From: Utricularia gibba
Taxonomy: Eukaryota > Streptophyta > Magnoliopsida > Lamiales > Lentibulariaceae
Direction: 5' to 3'
Length of the DNA: 64,000 nt
Assembly (NCBI GenBank): GCA_002189035.1
Contig: NEEC01000018.1
Coordinates: forward strand, 1,488,001-1,552,000
Positions 25,061-37,298 of the stretch are shown here, piece after piece. The notes under the pieces are model-generated. The model was not told the DNA's origin and made no database searches. It saw nothing but the letters and a program-made list of their open reading frames with translations. How positions within the stretch are numbered: the first letter of the stretch is position 1; each line of letters begins with the position of its first letter. The position numbers were made by a program, and so were the translations under genes.

Positions 25061-27451
25061 CTAGAGAGTTTTCTTTGCTTCACCATTCAGTAAAGGAGCG
25101 ATTTCTGCTTTCCTCTTCTTGCATTGCCTAACAAGCTTGTTTATCTGTAAAATATATGACTCGACGTTGAATTTCCTCTTGCAGCCTGCATAGTTCATGT
25201 ATCGTATTTTCCCAAAAATCGGACGCTCTTTCCACCCCTAAATGATCATAAACATGATATTACTAATGCAGTTTACAATGCACATCAGTTCAATGGAATG
25301 AAACCAAGGTGTCTTCTGTTAAAGGTGTGGAAGACTTGGAACAAGAAAGGTGAGCATTTGAGCTTCTGAGAGGGAAGTTTTAATGGTACCTGGTCGTGAA
25401 CTCCACATATTGACCACATGCACCCAACATAGCCATTTGGATCTCTTCCATCCAGATGATACTGCAGCGTGATGGAGTGGAATATCAGATGACTTTCCCA
25501 AGAGAATTTGAGAGAATACTCTTCAGAAGTATATCAATCGATGAAATTAGTACCTTATCATTCAAGAAAATTGAAATTTCCAGAGCTTCCTCCGGTCCCT
25601 TTGTCCACTCAAGAATCTTTTTGGCCCAATACATCCTGCATTGATTCACAGAGCCAACCAAGTCTGCTGAGAAATGTGCAGATTGAAATGAGCTGAGGCT
25701 CAAGATTTAATGAGGACGATTGATATGGCCTACTACTCAGGAGCAGTCCAGGTACATGGCCAGAGTAATGTGAAACTGGGACTTTTCAAAATACATGACA
25801 ACATATATTACAGAAGGAAAACAACAATCAGTGCACATAACTTGCCTCATGAAACCATGCATCTTTCCATAATGAACCAATTCTAGCTGTGCAGCATTCC
25901 AAAGCTGAAAGGAAGATGAGAATGGATAGGACAAGAGATATCAAAATGCATATATTGAATGAGATACATCAACCTAGAAAGGGCTATTCTCCAATTAAAC
26001 ACTGCTTCCTTACTTGATCAGCAGTTTGACCCTTTTCAAGTTGCTCCCTCCTAAGGCAGAGCATCAAGTTCAAAGCATTTAATCAGCAGATGCTAGACGA
26101 GGTGAAGAGATAAAACAGCAAGATACGGAGGGAAGCAAAAAAGCAGAGAGCTCACGTGTATGTATGTTCACGCTTGTCAGAGGCATGGTCCATCAACGTC
26201 TTACGAGCCCATTCCCAAGCACCTTTTAAGGAATCATAATTTGGCTGGTAGAAGCAAAAGTTATCGGCGAGTTCTCTGCGGATAATCAGTTCTTCCAAAA
26301 ATGCATCAACAGCCTATGCATGCATTGCAAATTATGCATAAGAACAATAGACTAAAGAGCTGCAGGAAATCCAACGCTGGTGATTAAACACAAACCTGGG
26401 TATGCAACTTCCTAAATTTCTTTGCTTCTAATGCACATCTTTGAGCTGATATCTGCCCAAAGTGCAGATACGGGGATAGACAAGACAACGCCTTCGGCTT
26501 CCCTGGATCATTCCTATCCGTATGATACTTTCCCAGTCTTGTTGTCAAGAATCCCTCTCTCTTCCCAAGTAATACTTCTGCAGCTGCTTGTTCACCCGGT
26601 TCACACCATTCAACTTCCGGAACTTCTGCTCCCTGACTGGTAATATTGTCAGTTTCAATCCAAAAACATGTACAAAGAACACATATGGCAAAAACTTCAT
26701 TTCGCAACCCACCTCACCACTCTTTCTATGATATCATCCCAATGGATAGAATCAACAGAGGAAGGCCATTTTATTCCAGGAGTTGTTAGTTCAGGAAAAT
26801 CAATCAGGTACTCCGAAAGCCTTTTGGTTATCTTCCCCCTGATAGTTCTTGCACCATACTCCAATTTATCAGAGGCAACCCATACTGGCACCACATTATG
26901 TGCATCAACTTCATGTATTGCCACAGATTTATTCACCCTCTTGCAAATCTCCTCTTTCCATTGTCTCACTTCCCGTAAGGGTGAAAAATCAGTAACCAAA
27001 AGTGAAGCTCCACATTCGTTTATAAAACTGGGAATTGTGTCCACAGCTTCACCCTAGTGACAGACATGAAAGAAACATGCCCATCAGCACGATACCAAAA
27101 ATTGATACTTCAATAGCATTAAACTTCTACAATGTAGTCAATCACCTGGAACAAGATAAAGGGAATGCCAAGATTGGACTGAAGATCATGGTAAAGCTTC
27201 TTTAGCCCTCGGAGCATGAACCCGTAGTGACGACCCTTCGCGCCCTTGAATTGATGGAATAGATTGAAGGCTATAGCGACAGGAACATTCCAATGGTTGG
27301 CTTGATGGACAGCGTGGATCAATGCCCAGTTGTCTTTCAACCGTTGATCTCTGAACATCCAATACACCACCGGGCCCGCCGGCTTCACATCCACAGCCTC
27401 CTTCAGAACCCGAATCCGACCCGCTTGGACGGCCGCCACGGCGGAAGACAT
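25061..27451 (-). CDS. PHR1: Class II CPD photolyase
   Basis: This FAD-dependent enzyme splits UV-made cyclobutane pyrimidine dimers using blue light. Nine exons give 490 residues: 27451-27146, 27053-26713, 26636-26396, 26313-26156, 26050-26014, 25904-25846, 25635-25554, 25461-25390 and 25237-25061. Landmarks are [133 protein letters not shown] and [18 protein letters not shown]. The intron after exon 6 starts GCAAGT (25845-25840) rather than GT. Only this donor keeps the phase and the conserved FMRMYWAKK. The start at 27451 ([14 protein letters not shown]) fits family length better than upstream in-frame codons. No frame defects. Confidence 0.95.
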
Positions 27452-27557
27452 GAAAATGGTACAGTGAAGGAAATGAAATGAAGCCGCGGGGGAAGAGGGG
27501 TTTGACAGCAATCTTAAAATGGAGGGAAATATACTTTGTTCGCGCAGCAACGGTCGT

Positions 27558-27667
27558 GGTCCGGACACGGACACGTTGCCGATTCTGGATCGTCTGTTTG
27601 TATTTTGCCTAAAAAAATAAGAAAAATTCATCCAAAGTGTCGTTTTCCGGACACGGACACGGACACG
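27558..27667 (-). repeat. Duplicated GGACAC motif block upstream of photolyase
   Basis: TCCGGACACGGACACG occurs at 27558-27573 and again, extended by one more GGACAC unit, at 27646-27661/27667. Both copies lie 107-216 bp upstream of the photolyase ATG and within 370 bp of the DUF863 stop. They may be leader or promoter repeats. Function is unknown. Confidence 0.6.
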
Positions 27668-27820
27668 CTTCTGGATTTCTGATGGGCAGATTCTAACGTC
27701 AAAAAGGATCATATAGATTATGGTTTCAGATCACATACATTGAAACTTCAGCACAAGACATAATACAAACTCTCATGTTCTTACAACGCAGCTCATGGCT
27801 TTTGGGCAATCACCTTGAGC

Positions 27821-29274
27821 TTAAACAACTCTTCTCTTTCTGCAACCTCCTTCCCGTTTCCCGGTCTTTCCCCAGCTTCTGCAGCGCAGCTGCTGCTTCC
27901 ACGTTGCATTGGCAGCCCCTTTTGAAAGTGAAGCCTTTTCTTCAGGCTTACAGCGCTTGTGTATCCTTGATGAAGCTCTATGGTCTCCTTGTTTCTCCTT
28001 GGATTTGCGTTTTTTGTTCCCATCATGTTCATTGTGATGCTCAACAACTGTAGCATCGTTCTTCGGATGATCTCCAGCTGAAGAAGCAATCTCAGCAAAC
28101 CAGAGAAGGCAGTTGTCACCATTTCCCTCAGCCAACATTGTAGCCAAAGTGCTTGCAGCAAGGACATCGAGATCTATGGAAGATGGAGGTGAGCCTGATT
28201 TGCACCTTGGAGGTGAAGCCTCCTGGTTCTCTGGGCTTATGGGATACATGGAGTCTGCATCTTTAGTGGGATCATCTAAATCTGAGGCCTCATCTGCAGG
28301 GATTGCAGAATTCAAATCGATTTCGAGTACATATCCTGATAACCTCTTGGAATTCATATCAGGGATTTCATGGCCGGAAGCAGGGGTGGCATCATTCACT
28401 ATCAGACTGGTTTCTATACCGGAGGAGCTGCTACTAGGTACTGAATTCAAATCAAAGTCCATCACCAAGTTTGAATCATCAAGGTTTATAACTCCAGACT
28501 GTTCAGAAATCATAGCCTCCGATGAATCATAGGGAGTGATTGAACTTGAAACCGGCGGTTCAATCTGTATTGGTTGGTTCAGATCGATCGGAAAATCAGT
28601 TCTCCTTCCATTAGAATCTGAAAGTTCACTTTGAGCTTTCTCTCTGTGTAGATCAGCTGCTTGCAAAGGATTTCCTTCTTCAATATGCTTCCCACTGAGA
28701 GGAACCTCAAGATTAAACATGTTTCCATTACTTGAGGATGCTGGAAATAAGTGATCTTGAAAATTCACAGCTGATTTCAGAGGACTTCCTGTTGTTGTTG
28801 GCTCACAAAACGGACCCTGTGGATGCACTCCAAGCAGGAAGCTCATTTCCTGCAACACTGATGGATTCATACCGGAGAAGGCCTGCGACAACAGCCCGGA
28901 TATCGGTGAAGGCAAACAATTCTGCCTCATCTTCATTTCTTCCATCAACTCCCTCTGTCTTCCATACAGTCTATGCAGTTCCTGGACCTTGTGGGACAAC
29001 AAAATCTATGAGAATCTGAACTGCCAGCGACATAAAAGATTCAACCTTTAGACAATAACTGGAGCACCTGAAGTCGAAAAGTGGCCTCATGCTTTTGCAT
29101 TATCCACCAAACCATGCCCTTGTTGTAACTTCTGCACCTCTCCACGGGCTGCACCTGAAAGTCGTAACCTCTGTCATCTCCATATCTCTCATTTCCTGCC
29201 CAGTTGAAGCCACCTACACGTACATTAAGATTCCCATCTCTGTAATGAACAGGAATATAGTTGGTGTGCTGCAT
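27821..29274 (-). CDS. DUF863 family protein with DLN motifs
   Basis: Two coding exons, 29274-29068 and 28987-27821, join at phase 0 (ATFRLQ/VQELHRLYGRQRELMEEM) to about 457 residues. The motif MQKHEATFRLQ followed by VQELHRLYGRQRELM is the DUF863 signature of plant nuclear-type proteins without known biochemistry. The middle is Ser/Asp-rich and carries three DLN stretches: FPIDLNQPIQIEPP, MDFDLNSVPSS (an exact DLNxxP EAR-type repression motif) and LEIDLNSAIPAD. Later come SIDLDVLAASTLATMLAEG and NCLLWFAEIASSAGD, also family-like. The very C-terminus is basic and less convincing, and a frameshift there cannot be excluded. A splice acceptor (CTTTGCAG) six bases upstream of the ATG shows a 5' UTR intron. 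Confidence 0.8.
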
Positions 29275-32200
29275 TTTGCCTGCAAAGCAGATGCAAGAAA
29301 TCCTCATTAGTCTACTGGTTACATTCAGTACATACAAATCCCAGAGATGCAAAAGATTTCGATGAAAGGAGGCAAGAAAACAGGCGCATTGTATCACTGG
29401 ATGGATAAAGAGAGAAGAAAGATCACAATGATTTTTTGGGCAGAGTTACCTAGAATGTGAAAATGCAGCAGCAAAAGTCAAAAAGAAAAACAGTACGAGA
29501 TTGGGAATCTACGCATCAGCAAAATCCTTGACTCCCTGCGGAAATAGCAACAGAACAATCAGTATCAAGGGAGAACTACAAGATCTCTGAATAAAAAATA
29601 CTAGAAACCGTAGATCAGTCGTTCCCACCATTAAAAAGAACAAAGGAAACAAAAAAAAAGGTTCGAGATTTTGTGCGTTGAAGAAAATAAGCCTGATCAG
29701 TGATCAGAGGTTAAGACAAAAGACAGAACTAAGAATATTAGAGCATTCAAAAGGGGTTTTAAGTGTACAACATTCCTGTAGTTTTGACACAGAACAACAA
29801 AAAAAAGATGCCTCTCATGATGTAAAGATAAAAACAAAGGACATCCACCACCACGCGAATCTAGAAAGGAAGGAACAAGGCAACCGAGAGATAACGAAAA
29901 CAGCAACCGTAGCCACAAAGTAGAACACATTTTGAAGGCCATAAAAGCAAAATCAGCTGTTTCAAGATAAGACCAAACCCAAAAATAATTACCAGAGAAG
30001 AGCTGAAACTCATCCAAAGACTGGTATCCGAATGGAAGCTGAACAGGCCCACAAAAGCTAAACCAGAAAAAAGATGAAAGATGGGCATTCTCAACAAGAA
30101 ACAAGCAAATGAGGAGAAGCTGTTGTTGTTGAGTCACATAGCAGGCATTGATTTTAGAAAAGAAAGAAGCTTTGGGCTTTTCAAGCAGTTCCCAGAAAAG
30201 AAGAAAGAATCCCAGAAAGCAGGCATAATTTTGTCAACAAGCAAAGGCTGAACTGAAGAAAAAGGAAAAGAAAAGGCATGTTCTTGTCCTTTGGGAAGAG
30301 AGAGGGAAAGTCATGGGGAGATTCTGGATCTGCTGGGGCCACACTCACTCACAAACTTCCTTTAAGAAAGAAAATGAAAATTGGACGTTACCAGAGTGAC
30401 TAGACTACCAAACCAGAGAGACGGGGCCATGGAAGGGATTAGGAAAGCAATTCGTGGCCCCAGACCCCGAAACTTGGTAGATGCGCATTAATGGGTAGTT
30501 AGTTCAGTGTAAAGGAAGGGGCGGTGTACATAATGCTCCCTTTTAACTTGTGAATAAAAGGCATACTTTCTACTCAGTCACGCAACAACGCTCATCCCCC
30601 ATTCCAGTCTCCAGAGAAGTGATTTCAAGATAAAAACTTTTCAATCTTTTACTGTTTGCTGAGTGTGACACTGCATAGCAAGTCTCTACTTGGTAGAAAT
30701 GTGAACATGGGATGTGATGTAGCATTCTTAGGATATACGGATCGCTCTTCCTCCAGGAGGAATCAATATCTCTCTCCCTCAACTAGTGGACTCAAATTGA
30801 CGATGATTGTGGTACGAGCTATGAAATGTACTCCATTTTGTGTCCAGAGCATTACAAGGGCGAAGCATCGTGACACTCTGCATCGCAATTTACAACCCCG
30901 ATTTTGTGATTCTTTTTCTCACAGAAGATATTTGACAAAAATCTCTCCAGGTTAACTTACAGAAATTGCAGGTGAAGCTGACAAGCTGATCTTGGAAGAA
31001 TCTGTGTTCATAGTGCAAGTGCCATAGTTATATAAAGATGGCATTGCGTTTCGGCCTGTGTGGAAGGGTTCAACTTCATCTGAAGATGACTCCAATGACT
31101 TCCTATTTAGAGACGATGCTGAATCATTTCTTCAACGTTAATCATGTGGCGCCTTTGAGAGCATATGACTCATATAGAAGAGCATTAACAATCTGCCTCA
31201 TAAAATAGTGTTCTTTGTAAAGCTTTGGCATCAGAAGAATCAAGGAAAACTGAGGCTGGCCATATCCTGCAGCAAATGGGGATAGGCGAAAAGCAATCAC
31301 GAGGAACGGCACTGAAAACCCAGAAAGTGGGGAACATCGACTTCACATTGATAGCCCGTGGAGTTCCTACGCGAACTGTAGGTATAAAACTGAAGCAATG
31401 GCAGGAACGGCCGAATTGCATCACAAATTTTAGGGAAAAAAGAAAACCTGTGGGTAAAAGAAGCGAATGGCTGCCGGTAACATGACCAGATCAGGCGCAA
31501 AATCTGGAAATGTTTCTGGGGGTCAATAACAAATAAACCATAACTGTGTCAGAGTGGATATTAGGCAATCCGGTCACAACAGGTGTAACCACAATTTTTA
31601 GGAGGATATCGGCAAATCCTTCCTTTTAAATCCTCATCAGCACTGGAAAGGTTCATCAGGCGGAGAAAGGAGATGCCTTTCTTTTCCGGGCTCCCTCCGG
31701 TGATTCTCCCTAGAAAGCGAAACATGGTAACTGCTGCTGCGATGCAGAAGCATTCCATCGACGTTCATTCCGCAAGTTTCAGAAGCGACTGCAGTATCAA
31801 CGCCGGAAACGGCGAAAAGTCATAAAGCACGGAACTTTAACATGATTTATTTTCAATTATTTCATTTTTAACCTTTTTTCCGTTTTTGTTAACTTAATTT
31901 GTTGTTTCAGAGCTGCAGGCCAGCCACAGAGCTTTCGGATCAGGAGAAACTCTCAACGTGGCGGCGAACCAGCGACGATGGTCCCACCGCCGTTTCCGCG
32001 TCGAGGAAGAAACTGCTAGATCACCTGTTAAAAAATACCACCTTATTGTTAAGTGCGGTTAGCGAGAGATCCAAGAACCAATTTTTTATCCTCCGCGGTG
32101 CCCTATTCCCTGCGGATCTTGTCCATTTCTTCGCCAATCCTTTTTGTCGTGCCTACAGAGCACCTCATTCTCTTCGATCATTCAGCGCTTATAGGCGGAT

Positions 32201-32335
32201 ATAATCAAAATCGATCATTCCCATCCATAGTATCTGCTCGAACCCCTCTTTTTTGGGGGCTTCTGGGCAGTATTATTTTCTGATTGAAGTTGCGGATTTT
32301 CCAATTCAATCAGAAAAAGGTTGGTACTGGTGTTG
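29275..32335. other. DUF863 leader region and unassigned spacer before the TVP38-like gene
   Basis: Positions 29275 to about 30400 probably contain the spliced 5' leader and promoter of the DUF863 gene. From 30540 to 31850 the composition is moderate with several short open frames on both strands, for example an 87-codon plus frame from 31225 and a 65-codon minus frame ending at 31561, none with a recognisable product. Positions 31900-32335 are likely the leader of the downstream plus-strand gene. I call no gene in between. Confidence 0.4.
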
Positions 32336-33778
32336 ATGGGTACCATTGCTGAGGATGAGGATTCTGCTTTGCTGGGAGATTATGTGAAATTGGAAGAGGG
32401 CAACGCCACTGATACCTCCGATGCAGAAAGTGTTGGGGATGACGAAGTGGGCTCCGATCGTTGTACAGGTTGGTGGGGATCTTGGTGGTGGTGGGTTAAA
32501 TTGGGGCTGATAGTGTCTGTTGTTGGTTTACTGGCTGCGGTCACCTTGAAATGGGTCGGGCCGTTCTTGATGGATAAGGTTATCTCCCACTCTCATGAAT
32601 TTCAAGTTCAAATCTTTCTGCATTATAGTCCTGGTACCGGTTCCCAAATTATGGAGTCACGTGTACCTCAGCTCCTAGCAGCATTATGTACTCCTACCTC
32701 ATGCGGGTTATAAATGTCTCTGTTTGTGGGTCCTTTGCTAGACATGGACATGTTTAAATGTGCATCTGTATTTTTGTGAGCTGATGCTGATAATAGTTTC
32801 TTCTGGTTGAATTGAATGGATGATTTATGATCTTTGAGACAACTCATGTATTTAGATCCTCTTAGTGCTGACAATGCTTCTTCTTTCCACGTCTAATCCT
32901 GTTCTGTATCCATATCAGGAACTCCTCCCCATTATAGTCTGGGAGAGGAAAACCTTCAGCAAACCTGTGGTAGCTCTCATAGTGTTTGGCTGCCTCGCAT
33001 TACTCCCCTGCCTTCTAATACCTTCAGCGCCGTCTATGTGGGTCGGTGGGATGACGTTTGGCTACGGTTATGGGTTTCTGCTCATCGTTGGAGGACTGAC
33101 ATTCGGCCTCTCTCTTCCATATTTCATTGGCTCCCGTTTGACTGCCAAAATCCATGTATGTGTATTTTTCATAGCTAGTTTTCTTCAAAATGGTAGATTG
33201 TTGATCCGTTGCCGTGATGTTCCAATGTCTGCTACTTACAGGATTATCTAGAACGTTACACAAAGCATGCTGCTGCAATCAAGCTTGCTGGAGAGGGGGA
33301 TTGGTTCCACCAGTGCCGAGTTGTTGCTCTGATAAGAGTTTCACCTATCCCTAATGCAGCATACAACTACCTTGCTTCAGCAACCACTGTGAAGTATGGC
33401 CCTTACCTCCTTGGCTCCCTGGTGGGGATGATACCCGAAATATTTATCTCCATTTACACGTATGTCTCTACCTCCATTTTGAATTGCTTTCCATTTGCTG
33501 ATACCTTACAGCATAGTTGTTTTCTATGCCAAACTTAATGATGTACTTCTGTGTTCATCTGCAGTGGGATCCTGATAAGGACATTGGCCGAGGCCTCACA
33601 CGATCGTCCCGCTATGACTTCAGGACAGATCGTGGTGAACATCCTTGGCTTATGCACTTCAGTAGCCACCACTGCGATAGGCACAATATATGCAAAAAGG
33701 CGATTGAAAGAACTACAAGAGCAAGAGCAGGACTTGTTGCAATCCTCGCAGGATGATTCAAGTGATGTATCACCTTGA
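32336..33778 (+). CDS. TVP38/TMEM64-type (DedA/VTT domain) membrane protein
   Basis: Four exons (32336-32578, 32919-33155, 33242-33459, 33565-33778) join in phase to 303 residues. The product is a plant SNARE-associated Golgi (VTT-domain) family membrane protein, a family now linked to lipid scrambling in yeast and animals. It has an acidic N-terminus, then a helix (VKLGLIVSVVGLLAAVTLKWV). The VTT core follows, with KPVVALIVFGCLALLPCLL, PSAPSMWVGGMTFGYGYGF and LSLPYFIGSRL. The re-entrant part is RVSPIPNAAYNYLASATTVKYG, then YLLGSLVGMIPEIFIS and a final helix (VNILGLCTSVATTAIGTIYA) before a charged tail. The start is the Met of MGTIAEDEDSALLG. It is tail-to-tail with CCS, 240 bp apart. No frame defects. 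Confidence 0.9.
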
Positions 33779-34018
33779 AAACCTGTAGATATCATTTATA
33801 TAGGGCTGCCAACCTTTTTTAATCGTGTGTATAGCAGCACCCAGCAGCCACGAAAAAGGAATGAATGGCATGACTGCACATTGGATTTTTTCAAATCCAG
33901 TATACATGGTTGACTCGCCATTATAAGAAAGCTTCCATTGTCTTTACAGATCTTGCTGACCACCATCATACATTTGTTGTCTGGACGAACCCACTAAGCA
34001 TATGGTAGAGTGAAAGTT

Positions 34019-35553
34019 TCAAACTTTACTGATCACTAAATCTGCATTGGTGGCTTCCCATATAGTTTTGCCATCACAAGTGCAGAGCTTTTTGTAGTTC
34101 TCACCTACTCCGGCACTACGAGCAATAACCGCAGCTGCAACACCTTCATCTGATCTGTTGTCGCTTTGGTACACAACCACAGCTCGTCCGATTAGATCTA
34201 TGACTCTCATCCTCTTCTTGATGCCTGCGTAGAAGGCCTCCCTTTGTCATTCACATCTAGTGTTCCCAGGTCACCGAGTGGCTGAAAAAATGTGGAGAGC
34301 AGTTCAATGCAAGTGAAGAAGTTGCGCTGGTTCCTCAGATACTGAGTGTGTTATAAGGAAATCTTTGGAGTACCATCTCGCCTGCATCTTTGGTTGGATT
34401 GAAAACTTTTCCGGTGCTTGCAGCACCCTTGGTTAAATTGCCAAACTCATTGATGGACCAGGCACGCCTTCCGGGTAGTAATCCGCTGAAAGTGGCTTCG
34501 ATTCGAGCCATTTCCAGGTTCACCTGAGCAATGCGGACGACTCCATACACAACAGGACCTTTGAACTCCGCAACAGCTGCTGAAACTAGATAATCTGCAA
34601 CAAAACCAACTGATCTAAGCACAAAAACAGTTATCATTTAACTGAACACAGGCATCACTTTCTTTTCGAATCTCTTCCAATGTTGGTTGATGGACAACAC
34701 AATTAACAGGAAAATGGAAGTCCAGGGAGGGTGTGGCTTACCATCAGGGACCCCCTGTCCTATTAATCTGGCTCTCTTGCCTGTCTGCTCCAATGCTTCA
34801 GTCAAGGTGTTGACGGGCGAAGTCCCAAGAACACGAACAACTTGGTTGTCTAGGTCCACAACCACCTTTTTCACCCCTGAAAGTTTTCCAATATTCAGAA
34901 AAAAGATACTTGCACCAGAAATCATTAGCAATAGTATCTTCAAGGCTCACCCTCAATGTCATGCAGTTTAGAATTCACTTCTTGAGCGCATTCACTGCAG
35001 TTCATATCCACCATAAATTCTGTCTGTTCAAAAAACTCAACAGATAAACATAAACACAATTGATGTTTAAAACAGCTTCTGCAAGACATGATCCGCGATA
35101 AACAAGTTAATGAGACCCACATCAAACGGAAGTAATGCTTTCCGAAAACTTCCACAAGCTTCTACCTTTCATTTGCCTTATGCTACTACTTTTTAGTGGA
35201 AGCCTCTCGCATTCTAGTCTATTTTTTCAGAATCCCTTGAAACTACCCTACCATAAGTTCACACAAGCCTCTGAAGTCTAACCTCGATAAAGAAAGTAGT
35301 TCTCCCTTTATGGGCCAAAAATGGAAATTCTACAGTTCTCCCATTCACAAGACAAGGGTACAAAATAGAACACTTGAAAACTCACCAGCAACTCCGGCAG
35401 CACTGCACCACCATTCTGCAGAGCGAGTCCAACAAACAAGTCAACCCACAAAAATCCATAACAGCAAATTGAATATAATGATCGGACACGGGAAAGCAAA
35501 ACCTAGTAAAGAAAATGACAAATACCAACCTGGGTCGATGTTAGCTCCTCCAT
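34019..35553 (-). CDS. CCS: Copper chaperone for superoxide dismutase (one-base break in last exon)
   Basis: This protein delivers copper to Cu/Zn-SOD and forms its disulfide. Six exons (35553-35530, 35415-35386, 35023-34951, 34876-34742, 34594-34374, 34281-34019) give about 248 residues. Domain I has the copper-binding MNCSEC (MxCxxC) and NQVVRVLGTSPV. Domain II is SOD-like (LVSAAVAEFKGPVVYGVVR, INEFGNLTKGAASTGKVFNP, PLGDLGTLDVNDKG, VIDLIGRAVVVY, AAVIARSAGVGENYKK). Domain III has the CTC of LCTCDG. One base is missing in the GGG at 34242-34240: adding it restores DKGEAFYAG and the stop. The start MEELTSTQ lacks a plastid transit peptide, so the product as modelled is cytosolic. An upstream start was not found. 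The gene is head-to-head with UER1. Confidence 0.92.
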
Positions 35554-35946
35554 TTCTCTACAAGACTTTCCTGCCCACAAATGAAATTAGACGAAATAGA
35601 CAAGTCTCGAAAAAACCCGTCAAAAAGGAAGTCAGCCTGCAAACAACGGAGAACGCAGCCGCCGCGCCGCAAATTCTATTCTTGGATCAACGGAGAACGC
35701 CGCGCCTGCAAATAACCGCCTCGCAAATTTTACCCCTTTGACATTTATGTCTGAAGAGACATGATGTTTCCCTGCCCGTTTTAACCGTTCATGTAGAGTT
35801 GTCAATCCAGTTCGGAGGGGTAATTCGGTCAATTGACGGCATTTTTTTTCCGGACATATATAAATCCCACACGGACATCTACAAACACTCATTGCCGGTA
35901 GCCTGTAAAAGCTTCCCCAACACACATTCAGCACCGATCTTCCGCC
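35554..35946. promoter_or_regulatory. Compact bidirectional promoter, CCS / UER1
   Basis: Only 393 bp separate the two start codons. A TATA box (TATATAAA, 35857-35864) lies 82 bp before the UER1 ATG, which fits a start of transcription near 35890. No equally clear TATA is seen for CCS, whose side (35554-35720) is GC-richer. Confidence 0.55.
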
Positions 35947-37173
35947 ATGGGCGCCACCGAGAACGGCTCGTCGGCACGCACCTTCAAGTTCCTGATCTAC
36001 GGCCGTACAGGTTGGATCGGAGGATTGCTGGGAAAGCTCTGCGAAGCCCAGAAAATAGATTACGAATATGGTTCCGGCCGATTGGAGAACCGGGACTCAC
36101 TTTTGTCCGACATATCCGCCGTGAAGCCCACCCACGTATTCAATGCCGCCGGAGTAACCGGCCGGCCGAACGTGGACTGGTGCGAGTCGCATAAGGTGGA
36201 GACTATTCGGACAAACGTCGTGGGTACCCTGACGCTCGCCGACGTTTGCCGAGAAAAGGGGATCCTGCTGGTGAACTATGCAACTGGGTGCATTTTTGAG
36301 TACGACGAGGGACATCCACTCGGTTCCGGCGTCGGCTTCAAGGAAGAGGATACGCCTAATTTCGTCGGATCCTTTTACTCCAAGACGAAGGCAATGGTAA
36401 AGATCATGTCTTGCTTGAATCCCTTTGATTTTGGAAATCATGGGCTGCGGATCTGTTTTCAAAGATAAGATTTTGAGGGGCTTCTTGCCTTTATGTGACT
36501 GCGATGTGCCTGATTCCGGAATCTGCAGTTCCAGATGCTTCCCTTTTTCTTGGAGTATCTTGTTTCCCATGGATTTGGAACCTGGAATCCAAGATCCCAC
36601 TCTTCCTGTTGCTTATTTAGGAGGAGACCAAAGGGCGTCTGTTTTCTCAGTATCCACTGTGACTGTTGCTGCTTTCCTTTGTAATGAATCTTGCTGCTTT
36701 TGTTGTCTTCTCAGGTTGAGGAGCTGCTCAAGAACTACGAGAACGTCTGCACTCTCCGGGTCCGAATGCCCATCTCCTCCGACCTGTCGAACCCACGCAA
36801 CTTCATCACAAAGATCACACGTTACGAGAAGGTTGTCGACATACCTAACTCGATGACCATCCTGGATGAGCTTCTCCCGGTCTCTCTGGAGATGGCGAAG
36901 AGAAACCTGACAGGGATATGGAACTTCACCAACCCGGGAGTTGTGAGCCATAATGAGATACTGGAGATGTATCGTCTGTACATTGATCCCACCTTCACTT
37001 GGAAGAATTTCAGTCTCGAGGAGCAAGCTCGGGTGATAGTTGCCCCACGGAGCAACAACGAACTTGATACTAAGAAAATACAGCAGGAATTCCTAGAGCT
37101 TCTACCGATCAAGGACTCCCTGATCAAGTATGTGTTCAAGCCGAATCAGAAAACTGATGCTGCTGCAGCTTGA
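35947..37173 (+). CDS. UER1: Bifunctional 3,5-epimerase/4-reductase for UDP-rhamnose (NRS/ER)
   Basis: This enzyme converts UDP-4-keto-6-deoxyglucose to UDP-L-rhamnose, the cytosolic donor for pectin and flavonoid glycosides. Two exons, 35947-36396 and 36715-37173, join at phase 0 (SKTKAM/VEELLKNYEN) to 302 residues, the usual length of the stand-alone enzyme. The Rossmann nucleotide site is FLIYGRTGWIGGLLGKL. HVFNAAGVTGRPNVDWCESH, NVVGTLTLADVC and NYATGCIFEYD follow. The YxxxK catalytic pair is in FYSKTKAMV. Exon 2 has RVRMPISSDLSNPRNFITK, GIWNFTNPGVVSHNEILEMY and RSNNELDTKKIQQEF. It shares a short promoter with CCS and is tail-to-tail with the DUF4378 gene 125 bp away. No frame defects. Confidence 0.97.
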
Positions 37174-37298
37174 GCTTCTTCGTATATGGTATCTTGTGTC
37201 ACTTGCTGCTTTCCTTTGTTGGCTTGTAGTTCTTCTCTCCTTTGGATCAAAGACGATACCGAATAAGTGGAATGAATTCTTTTGTCTCGTAGAACACT

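Noticed and set aside
29697-30137. 146-codon minus frame upstream of the DUF863 gene
   Set aside because: It is Phe/Leu/Ser-rich without domain features, in a region that is more likely the spliced leader or promoter.
36097-36600. 167-codon minus frame overlapping UER1
   Set aside because: It is antisense to the well-supported UER1 first exon and its intron and shows no family similarity.
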